This document shows, one piece after another, positions 12,401-24,400 of a stretch of DNA of 64,000 nucleotides. Below the pieces are notes generated by a model that was not told where the DNA came from, made no database searches, and saw only the letters and a list, made by a program, of their open reading frames with translations. Within the stretch, counting starts at the first letter, position 1. Every line of letters begins with the position of its first letter. Origin of the DNA: Scortum barcoo (taxonomy: Eukaryota; Chordata; Actinopteri; Centrarchiformes; Terapontidae); the NCBI GenBank assembly GCA_023238725.1, contig CM041552.1, positions 9,613,647 to 9,677,646 on the forward strand. Direction: 5' to 3'. The position numbers and the translations under genes are program-made.

Positions 12401-15400
12401 GAATATCAAACACTCAGCCCTGTAGGTTTGACAGGTGGCTGTAAAAAGTTTACACTTCCATTTTCATGGAGCGCAGTGGCTGCAGCCTGTTGAAATCATG
12501 TCATTACGAAGAATTTCACAGTTGGAAAAATGCCCATTAAACCTCTTCTTGTAGCATAATCCACTTCTCCACTTGCCACCTCTATGATCAGTATGTTCCA
12601 AACACTCATATTCGCTTATTTCCGTCTGCAGGGGGTGAGTGTTTGATGCTGAAAAGATACGTTTTAGGTGGAGCACTTTTACCCTCGATTTTCAAGTGAT
12701 ACCGACATAAACGTTAGACAATCTACAGTACGATGGAGATGACAGACAGACTGAGTTGGGCTTGAATCCAGGCAACCTCATGCTGTGATGGAAAGTTTTA
12801 CAATGATCAGGCAACAGCGACACAGAAATGGCAGTTCCCTTTAATTATGTTATTAAACAAATTTTCATCTGATCTCGTGAGATAAGCTCCTCTATCACGA
12901 GATCAGTGAAGTGTTCAGGCTATGTTTGGGAAAGCATGCAGCAGTCGAATCAATTTCGTGAACTCTGATGAGATCATTCCTTGGGGTTTTCAAGAAACAG
13001 CAAATTTTCAATGAAAAAGGGGATTATTTGATTTCTGTGGGGGTTTTTGTCAAAGCTGGAGGCATACTTTGCAACACTACTCCAGTACATTTCTGTGCCA
13101 CGCGGATTTCATACCTGATAGATCCTGTTTAGATGTGCCTGTAGGAAGAAAATGTAGTGCATGTAATGGACTGGCTCCAGAATTCCTCCATGAACTACAG
13201 TATCTCTCTGAAGCATTTTCCCCCTCATTACCTCGCAACTGTAGCAAGACACCAAGACCTTGAAGAACCAGGCCATGTGGGCAATAGATGCACAAGAATA
13301 CCAATCAGGTATTCATTGTTTTTGATGGTTTACATGTGGAATATTGCATAAGATATTATCAAAGGGATTTCAAGGATGTAATGGTAGGTAAAAGGCTAGT
13401 CCTTAACCGATGAAGTGCCAAAACAAATTGGATGGTTGCAGAACATCAACAGATAAACGTTATAACATTTTAATATAAGCATTTTTCAATCACTAGCATG
13501 AGGAGAATAATGATAAGAGTGATTGAAAATGCTAAACAAACACTTGATCATCCAAGTGCTCATTCTAGCAAACACTGTACAATAAGAAGCAGACAAAGTT
13601 TAATTATTGCCTCAAATTGCATGCTTATTTTTGGGAATGTTATAATTGGGTTTCTGATGCAGATTTTCTTGACATTTGGGAAAACTCAAGTCATATCTGA
13701 GTGTACTCCAAATTACTGGCTGGGTATCGCTAAGCTAATTACACAAGATCCATTGGGCCATCTCAAATGAGCTGCTAATTTAGGGGAAATAATCAGCAGT
13801 ACCGAGAGCTTGTTGAGTGGTACCGAGAGCTTGTTTTGCATTGAGACTGCAGAAGTTCCCCACCTGAACATGATCAATATACCTCTTGAATTTAGGTCAA
13901 AGGTATTCAATTCCTCTCCTTGAGACACCGGCGTCCTGCAGGTTTGTGTTCCTCCCTGGTGGTTACTAGTCAGAGTGTCCCAATTTCACATCACACACTA
14001 ATGCATAATAAAGTATGCTATAAAAAAGTGTACAAAAAATGTTCTTCATTTTGTACATATGGGAACTGAAGCATGAGATTCACTGATCAGTCAGAGTGCA
14101 ACTTCAGAAATGTATCACCACTTTCCCATTTAGTATCACACTAAATGCTTTCATGGATTTATTTCATTTTATGTTAATCACTCTGTGTGCAATCACCAGA
14201 GACAATACACCAACATTATTCTTTTCTTTTTTATAGCATCTAGAAAGTTTAGTTTTTTAAAAAGGTGAGATTTTTTTGTATAGTATGCAACTGCGACACA
14301 TAATATCAGCTCAATAACTCCAGGAGGGAAAATGCTTGCAGGACACCGGCTCTTAAGCAGCACAGACTTAGATATTTAGCTTCTATTGTCACCCATTCTG
14401 CCTTTATTATTTTACCTGCTCTCCTTCAGTGAAGACGTGCTCACCGTAGCTCCAGCTGATCGTGGGAGTTGGATCTCCCGATGCCTCGCAAGTCAGAGTT
14501 ACCTGCTCCTCCATCTCTGAAGTGCTCTGGTTTACGATGTACGTGATCTTAGGTTTGACTGTAAATGCGAACACAGAGTCGTCAGAACCGCACTTGCACA
14601 ACAAGACAGCCAGGTGGTTTGGCAGCACAAATACAATGAGTAAAAGAGCAACTGTGGATTTGGGACGACTTCAAAGGAAGGATGAGGATCAGTAGCATGA
14701 CAGGTGAGTGGGATTTTTATGGCAGCAAAACTGTATTTAAGCTTTTTCAGTCCCAGTAGACAAAGTTGCGATAACCGTGTGTGGATCCAAACTTTATTCA
14801 TGTAATAATTTATTTAGCCTATCTCAAAGCAGCCGGTCTTCATTTCTGTTTACATTTGAGAAAACTGTCATGTTACAGTGCACCTAAGTTAACCTGAAAG
14901 CACAGCAGGGGGCCACAACTGTGGCATGAGCAGAGCGAAAGGAGGAGTTACTTCTGAAGCATGAGGTTGAGCATTACACTGTGCTCTTTGTAGTTCTCAT
15001 TCCACTCCGTGACAGATGAATGCATGAATCAAGCAATACATGTGCTAAATGTCAGCCTATTCACTATGGAACATGTAATTTACAATTTTTTGCTGCTTTT
15101 TTGCATTTTTTTTCTGTTATGTTATTGATAATTATTCAATAAACAAAGGCACAGCTGTGTTTTCATTTCTCAATAAGGACATATTTGAATGTGCAACAAT
15201 TTGTTTTCACAGCCAGGTGTGTCACAAACCTTTTTTTTTTTAAATGGATTGTATCCGCTATTTTAACTTTGATTCTCGTTTATCGTTAAACCACTGAAAC
15301 CATTTCTAGGATGCAGCACAAACAAATGAACAGCAGCCAGCAGTTTCAATAACAGTAACCACACTGATGTTTTGTGTCAGCAAGTGAGGTGAGCGGAGCT

Positions 15401-18400
15401 GCTTTGAGTATTTTGCAGGTGCACGGTGCCTCGAAAAAGCTCTGCTGCTGTTTAGCAACTGAATATAAACTTCAGTGTTTTGTTCATGGTGGAGAGAAGC
15501 AGAGGAGAGAAAGAAATCTTGCTGCCACGACAGCTTCACACGGACAGTCATGGACACTTTTCTTCAAAGATATCAATGCATAACATATTTTCTTCAGAGT
15601 TCAAAGGTTTTCAGGGCTAAAACTATTTGCTTTAATAATTTCACTGTAGCCCCATTTAGAGGCTCTGAAAATCAGTTTTCTCCATCAGATTCTTGCTTTG
15701 GGTTTGTACATGAACACAGCATTTTGTCCAAAAGATAGCTGCATTGGTTTCTAGACATGAGAGATGTCTGCATTTCTTTTTTGTCTCTGCTCTTCTCACT
15801 TATTTCAAGTGGGTGAGGTTGAGTTGGAGAGAGGCGTTGTCACGTATCAGATCACCTATCAGAATTTAGCAACATCTGAATCCAAATCAAATGACAGTTG
15901 TGAGGTTGTTAGCTCATGTTGCCAGCACTGTCAATCAATTTGATCAAAACGCACCCACATGCGTGGTGAAACTGGATTTTCATTGCAACAATCCTAATAA
16001 ATAATACCTAAAGGCCCATTCACACGGCATTGAAATCATCTGTATTTTAACCCTGTTGAAAGACGTGGACATTCAGCAGGACAAAGTCAAACGAGAAAGA
16101 TACGAGCCTCACGCACAGGGGTACACGAGAATTGAAGGGAAGACGCATAGTGAGACACGAGGCAAAGACGCTAAATCGCACTCGAATCGAATCTTAACAC
16201 GCAGACATGAAATAACATGTGGATAGTATGCGCTTATCGCAAATAAATAACAGTGAAGTTTCCTTCAGTATTAAAGTAATCAAGTGAAAATACATTGACG
16301 ATTACACAAACATAAACTGCATGAGTCTGCATATTTTTAACGGTACAATAAAAGTAAAATGGAATAAAAATGGAAACAAATATACAGCTGTACCAGTACC
16401 TTTTTTTCTGTGATCTTGTTGGCTCCCAAATAGGCCTCTGTGTTGGTTTTAGGATGTTTACATTATAGCAAAAAGATTTGTGACTTTATTTTTGACTTCT
16501 ATTCTTACTCAAAGGTCAGATTTCACACTGAGTTGATAGAAAAACGTAGAAGGACAAACGGCTCTTCACGGAGGAAAAATTAAGATCCACTTTAAAATAC
16601 AAGGACGTTGGTCCAGACAGGATTTAAATTACAGGAGGATCACTGAGTTTGCCAAAAACACCAGGTAATTGAGGCTGTGATTATTACTGGGTTGGGGGTG
16701 AAAAACTATAATATAATAAAAAAAAAAAAAAAAAATGGTGCAGGTAATGTTAAAATCACCCCATCTCTCCTTAAAAAATAAATCCTGTCGGAATTGGGCT
16801 CCAGAATGCTTTTTCCCCAATGAGTACCTTTAAATGTTGAATTAAATGAGAAATATGTACAATGCTGAAGCTGTGCAAATGTAATGTGTAAGAAATTATA
16901 AATATCTACACAGACTTGGTAATGATGCAATATTCAAGAACTGGCAATAAAGACCAGGGAAAAACAAAAATGACCATTTATACATTTATACAGTTTTCAT
17001 ATTCAGAAGGGGGAGCTTACAAGGAAATGATGATTGCAGCTTTTTCACACTGATGTAAGGAGGCCTGAGCTTTGTGAGTCAGAGAAAATCTTCGAGATAA
17101 TGAGGTAAATATTGCTAAAGAGGTAAACAATGTGCTTTGAAGGCTGTCTTCAGTAATTTTATGGTAACTGTTTACCCGTTGAGCGCTGAAGAACTGGACC
17201 ACAGTCACCTTTGTTGTTTAAGAAAACAAACAGCACCAGCTGACTCATTGTACATTTAAATTACGTGACTACATGACTTGATATTGTGCTTGTGATTGAA
17301 TTTATGGGCGTTGTTATGTTACAAAATAAAGACAGCCACAACCTAGTGGGCAAAAGTGAAGAAAAAAGAAAAAGACATCAAACAGTTTAGCTGAGTTGAT
17401 CCCACTTGGCCAGTTTTCTAAATCCTTAAGCTTCAGCCTTACATGAAACAACCACGGCCCACACTGAAACAACACCTCATCTTGTATCCCTTAGAAAACA
17501 GACACATAACCATACTATTGTTCTTCCCCCTCCTACATACACTTATACCTCATTCCCACACACTTGGACCAATTTATATTGTCACTTTAGCTTGTGTATG
17601 TATATAAAACGTTCTGTCTTACCAAACACTCTCAGGCTGAGTTCCTGCTCACTTTCTCCAGCTTTGTTCTTGGCGATGCAGGTGTAATCTCCTTCATCCA
17701 GCTTCGTTACATCCATTATTGTCATTTCTGAGCCATCTTCATTAAAGCTGTACTTCTCCCCTGCCTCGAGAACTGCTTCGTTCCTGTTGAGCATTAATCT
17801 ATTTTAAACAGTGTTCTTAAACTGCGCCATCTTACCCGCTTTTCTTTAAAAGAATGTTTCCTAATCATGACCCTTCGCTCTTCAGAAAATTAGCTTCCAC
17901 ATTCTTGAATGACAAATTTGAAGTGATGAAGTAGAGGTCTAGTGATGAAAAAAAGAAAAGGTGAAAGCTGCAAATCTCAGAGCAGAAAATGTTTTCAAAA
18001 ATGAGGGAGATTATGTTTTTTCTGCAAGCCTTTTGACATTTGGTGTTAAGAATCAATTTATATGATTGCTCATGTATTTTTATTTTGTCCTAGTGGAGTG
18101 CAAATTGTTTGCCACCGCTGGCAGCAATGTAAAAGAGATACTGTTCTTTCAACTGTCTGTGATCACTCACAATACAGCTTTCAACAAATTGCAGGTGCCA
18201 TCTAACCTCACAAATATAAGAAATTATACCAAGGTAAGCAAAATACTAAAGAACAAGGCCAACAGTAGCTCCTAGGCCGTTTGTACTTTATGTCTCCCGC
18301 ATCTAAGTCATCCACACAGCTACCCGCTGTCTTGGAAACAAGATAAACAGGACTAACAAAGCAGAAGCGTATCAATGGCTGTATTCAGACACACAGAATA

Positions 18401-21400
18401 ATGTGGCTATTGATGACACTTCAGTCTTCAGGTTTCACTGTTTACATGCACCTTTGATACCCTGTGATTAAGTATCCGATTGCAATGAATAAACCAGTTA
18501 GCAGAATATCCCTAATATTCTCAAGTGTCTGGCAAACACTTTGGCCTTCAGTTTGATGGAGGTAAACTGGTGAAGTGGCCAAAACCATTCCTGCCAACTA
18601 GCTAACAAACGTCATTTTCTTTGTTTTGACAAGGAGATTCAGTCCAAGTAGTGTAATGATTCACTCTGACAACAAACTGAACCAGCAGGTTATGATTTAT
18701 TCTGTTTCAGTGAAAACCTTTTCATTACATTATTATGTAATATTTATATAATAATGTATATTATAATATATGTATAATAATATAAATAATGCAAAGTTGG
18801 CTATCAAGGTGACTGATGGAGAGGAAAATTACATCTTCCATGCAGTCCTGCTGCATTAGACACCAACCTTCATAACATGGAAATGTAACAGGCTTTAATG
18901 AATGTCCTGCTTAATTCTCATGCAGAAGGAAAGTGATTCTTTGAAATAAGGTTCTTTAGAAGCTACTGAAAACACAACCAATGGGGAAATGTGAGCCTGT
19001 AGGAGAAACATTTCTAAGACAATATCAGCTCATATATGGCTGATAAAAGCCCAACCCACATATTGGATGGACAGCCAGATAATTATGTCCCCTAAGGATA
19101 ATTTAAATGACATTCCCAGTTTCAGCCACACTTTGTAAGTAGTGCTAACTAGCAAATGTTAGCATGCTAACACGCCAATATAGCTAGTACAGTCCGCTAG
19201 CTCTCTGTTCTGTTGCTCTGAGATTGTACACTATACCTTGAAGTTACTTCCAAGATTGAAAATGTGATGTATATGTCTGACCTAAATAATAAGGGCAATG
19301 TTCTGGCATCTGACAAGTGCCACTGCAAATGTTGAAAGCATTTGTCTCTCCAGTTGCTCGCAGAGTTTTACCTTGTCCAGGTCACCATGGGCTCGGGATA
19401 GCCATCAACAGCACAAGTCAACATGGCAGGCTGCCCGACGTCTGCTGTGGCATTCACCTCTGACTGCCATACCCTGATGGTCGGAAGCACTGAGGCACAG
19501 AGATATATAAATATAGACAAATAAATAAAGAAACATAAACCGGCAGATACATACAGTGAATATGAAAAGTCTACACACCCTTGTGTAAATGCCAGGTTTT
19601 TGTGATGTAAAAAAATGACACCAAGATAAATAATTTCACAACTTTTTCCACCTTTAATGTGACTGTGGGCTGTTTTTCTTCAGCTGGAACTGGGGACCTT
19701 AGTCAGGGTGGAGGGAATTATGAACAGTTCCAAATACCAGTCAGTGTTGGCACAAAACCTTCCGACTTCTGTTAGAAAACTGAAAATAAAGCACACATCC
19801 AAATCATCTAAATAATGGCTTCACCAGAATAAGATTGAGGTTTTGGAATGGCCCAGCCAGAGTCCAGACCTGAATCCGATCGAACATCTGTGGGGTGATC
19901 TGAAGAGGGCTGTGCATAGGAGATGCCCTCGCAATCTGTCAGATTTGGAGCAGTTTTGCAAAGAAGAGTGGGCAAATATTGCCACATTAAGATGTGCCAT
20001 GCTGATAGACTCTTACCCAAAAAGACTGAGTGCTGTAATTAAAGCCAAAGGTGCTGCAACAAAGTATTAGTTTAAGGGTGTGCATATTTATGCAACCAGG
20101 TTATTTTAAGTTTTTATTTTTTATTTTTCCCCTGTAAAGGTTTCAGTTTGTTTTTCAATTGCATTGTACAGGTTATAGGTTACATTAAAGGTGGAAAAAG
20201 TTGTGAAAATTATTTATCTTGGTGTCATTTTTTTACATCACAAAAACCTGGCATTTAAACAGGGGTGTGTAGACTTTTTATATCCACTGTACATACATAT
20301 ATACATACATACATACATACCTACAAACATAGGCAGATAGAAACATAGATACTGTAGACAGGAGTGAAATGAAGACAGAAGCAGTGACAAATTCAGAACA
20401 CTTATTTTAAGCACACTCATTTGCTAGGCTCAGAAGTTGCAGGAAACAGACTTCATTAGCATGGAACATCTTTGATACGCGGTTGCTCTGGGCAACTGTT
20501 TCCACATTGATGCTGAGCCCGGTCGCCTCTAAGGATCTGCAGCTTATTTAAGCGTCATGGGACACCTGCCGCACAAAAACATGCGCGCAGGAACAAAAAG
20601 GAAGAGGAAACGGCGCGAGGGAGAGAGGGCTACTCACCGTTCACGACGACATTGATGACCCGCAGATCAATCTCGCCGCGAGTCATGAGGCGAGCCTCGC
20701 AGGTATATGAGCCCTCATCTGTCTTCTTTATGCCACGGATTTGAAGGTGATTGTTGCCCAGTACTTTAAACCGAACTGAAAGGAAGCAGAAGATTAATGC
20801 ATTGTCCGGTGTGTTCAAATTAGGCACAAGTCACACAAGTATTTGATGATAAACAGCTGCTATTGTTCTTCCAAGAGAGCTACTCAGTCATATAATGAAA
20901 GACCATAAATAAAGAAAATTGTTGTTTGAATTAGTCGACCGTAGCAAAGTTTTGCTTTGATATATTTGGCTGACAACTTATCAACATTTTAACACTGATG
21001 TCTGATTTAGTCACTAATATCTCTGCATTACTACAACAAACTTAATGTTGAATTTATGCATTTACTTCAAGCTCCATTAGTTCAAGGAATATGCAATATT
21101 TTTGCCCGACCGGGAATATTGTTACATTAAAAACTATTGAAAATACAACTCTTTTGGACACATATTATATGTAATTTCCACTTCATCAAATTCATATCTG
21201 TGAGCATGCCCAGCACCCCTTCCACCGGCTCCAGCAAAAGAGAAACATGTCCAAAGCCCACAAGAACTCCCCCAGTTTGAGATGAAATGTGAACCGAATA
21301 AATTTAATCATGCCGTAATTCAAAATACTATTACAACCCACACACCAGCTATTGTTATTATTTCCCAGTGAGCAATACCAACAATATCATACACATTATG

Positions 21401-24400
21401 ACATTGCTCAGTGTCAGGGGTGAATAACAGAGAATCAATTGTATTTTCAAATTCAAAACCAAATTAATTTTTCCTTTCAAAGCTCAGGATAAAGCCCGGA
21501 GGAGAATGGCAACAAAAGCATCAAAAATTTCAAGTTTATAACAAGATCCCCACAACCATTAGAGCTTGGTGTCCCTGTTATATTTTGACTATATAGTCTT
21601 GTAGTATGTCAGAGTCTATGTCCATTACAGTTGCAATAAATTAGTCATATTTTAAGTTTTAATTTTACGTTGGACTGCTGCTCTACAATATTCCTTAGGT
21701 TGGTTATCATAAGAGTTTTTCCTCAAAATCGTTGACTCTACAAAACTGCAACACAACAATGATGTTACTCTGAGGTTCATGTTCTGGCCATATTACTACC
21801 CAGCCATGCATACATATTAATGTATGCACGGCTAATGTATGCATATATCAGAATATATGACAACCTAGACAGTCCCCTGATTTTCAAACTGAAGACTGCA
21901 ATTTTCATTTTTGAAAGCAATACCAAGAAGGAACACAAAGCATTAAGAAACAAAAGATTATTTTATTCTTTCTAATATGATGGACTTCAAAGAGATTTTA
22001 TGCCAAAAGCTGTGCAAACCTAACATTAAACATTATCTGAAAACTGTTATCACATCCATTAGTAAATGCTTGTCAGAGATTTAGAGTTGAACAAATCACT
22101 AACAACTCTGGAATATTAAGAAGTTAGAGTAGTTGACAGGAGCTATCCACCAAATGAAGTGAATTAGGAATATGATCCGCACGATGTTCAGAGAACTCTT
22201 ACCATCTTTTACCATCTGGATTTTTGCTCCTTTATATTTCCAGAAGACAGCGGGTGGAGGCATACTGATGACATCACAAACAATGTTGGCATTGTCTCCT
22301 TCGGTAAACTCCTGGGGTGAGGGTGCATTTGTGAAGCTGATTTTTTCTGGAAATTGACATGCAAAACACTTTTTACTCGTTGGTATTACAGCATGAGTTT
22401 CATCAACCTCCATCCTCTTCACTTAGTTTGACTGTTGGGAAGGAATACATTTTTATTCACAGACATCGTAAGCCTTTGTTTTAAATTATTATTCCACACA
22501 CACGGGATATGTTAAAAATCAAGCTGGCAATTTTGTGTCAATTCCCGTAAAAAGCTGGAAAATTAGAAAGTTAAGTTAATTTTTCCATCACACCTCACTA
22601 CAGTCTTACACATACAAAATAATCCCATTCTGAACCTTTACAAGCGAAGGTCAAAATCTATACATTTTATGGCTTTAACCATTCTACTTCCTTGTACCTA
22701 CTTTGAAAGGACTTTCTTTTCTTCCACCTTGCTTTATCAGGCAGTACTTTACAGTACGTTACCCCAAGGTTATTATCTCTCTAAACAAGCTCCCCTGACT
22801 CAATATTTTTATGTTACCAGAAATGAATCTGTTCTAATCTGCAGTAATTTCTAAAACTAACTAAGTGGTTAAAATAATTGGAATTAGCTGGGAGCTCTAC
22901 ATGGTATGGAAGAAAGCACCAACATTGCCTTATAAACTTGACTCAGGGCAGAGGTTACAGGATAAAATTCAACTTCCCATCTATAAAGCTATGGTATCTC
23001 ATCAAGGCTGAACATGTGAGGACATCTTTAATCATATTGTGCAGCCTATTTCCTGAGTGCTAAACGTTTGAATGTGAAACTTTAAAACACATACACACAA
23101 ATAAAACAGTAACTATAGAAACATAAAGCTGCAGCTGTAACTCTCATTGCCTGAATGGGGCACAAGAGGTGAAAATGCAGCTGCTGTTACTTTAACTGCA
23201 GGGGAGGACTTTGCATTTCATCCCCAAACTGCGGCCATACTGCGGTCATACTTTCCTTTTCAATAGATGGCCGAAGTTGTGTATAACTGCTCCAACAATG
23301 GCAGTCGCTTAATGAGAGTTTACGACCAAACTACAGGCCAGTTCCATGAGGTGCTTCACACTTAAACATACCACATACAGTAGTGTGTTCAATCCATTTT
23401 CCTGCATAAAACACAAATTTCTAATGTTCCTAATTTTTACTGGGCCACAGTAGATGCTCATCTTAAGAGATTGCAAAAAGAAAAAAATTAAACTGCAATC
23501 TTATTTTGTGACTGACAGTGTGTATTGATTTTAATATGCAATGTCTACATGGGTGACCACCTCTACTAATAACCTCAAATAGGAACAGAAATAACAGGAA
23601 AAGTTCTGTTTGGGATTTCATCTCTGATGGACATTTGCTGATGCTTGACATTCATGGAAAATAAAAGCCATTACTCACAAGAACTGCACAACAGACAGGA
23701 TCATTAAGCAGCCCTCTAATGGTCTTCCGACCGTTTATTGAACTGATGAAAAATCCATCCTCACTTGAAAAGAAAAAGAGTAATGTGTTGCCCTTGAGCA
23801 GTCAATAAAATACTCTGAGTTCAATAAACAGGATTTTTTTTCTTCTGTTCCCATACCAGTCAATAATTTGCAGAGCGTACAGGTTAGAAAAATACTTACG
23901 GAAGATTTTCACTTTGACAGTTGCCTCCCCTTGATCGTCTCCGTTGGTAGCGACACACTTGTACGTCCCTGCATTTTCAGTTCCAGCTTTATATAGTGTG
24001 AGGGTGGAAGATGACTCATCATTACGGGTTACTGTTATGTCTTGTCTGTTCGGTTCTATCCTGTCCCCGTTCGGTCCAAACCAGTCTATGTGCTTGGCAA
24101 CACCTACAACTGAGAGCAATGTAAAGAGCAGCAGGTTAGAAAACTGTTACCTAAACTGTACGCAGTGAAGCTCACCAGTGCCAACACGCTGGATGTTGTA
24201 GGTTGTTCAGGCTCTTGCATGGACTGAAGCCTCATGTTTATGCATTCTGGTTGTGTGAATACCAAAACTCAAAAAGGTCCTATGTCATCTTGAACAGATG
24301 TGAAGGCAAACAGGAAACACAGGACATTAAAGGAGGTCATGCAACAAGGGTCAATCATTGATTAGATCGATAACCAGGACATTTAAGCAACATGGATATG

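Larger units (their letters stand above)
2967..14415 (-). other. ncam1: ncam1 intron 8 (11.4 kb), site of the mammalian VASE exon
   Basis: This is the second largest intron. It contains a MITE-like element (10512-10846), a degenerate transposon copy (13895-14365), two perfect hairpin palindromes (8517-8564 and 12870-12905), and a 15-base tandem duplication (near 13801-13836). The many short open frames on both strands have no recognisable domains. I looked by eye for a 30-base VASE-like exon with flanking AG/GT on the minus strand and did not recognise one. Confidence 0.8.
19490..20637 (-). other. ncam1: ncam1 intron 5
   Basis: About two thirds of this 1.15 kb intron is an internally deleted Tc1-like element (19554-20289) followed by a TACA-type microsatellite. 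The last 150 bases before exon 5 (20480-20637) are GC-richer and carry an RFX-like inverted motif at 20482-20496. Confidence 0.9.

Noticed and set aside
3570..13200. Possible VASE exon candidates (short stretches with CCA and GAAGC on the plus strand, for example near 6850 and 13190)
   Set aside because: None had the combination of 30-base length, AG/GT borders and a VASE-like translation.
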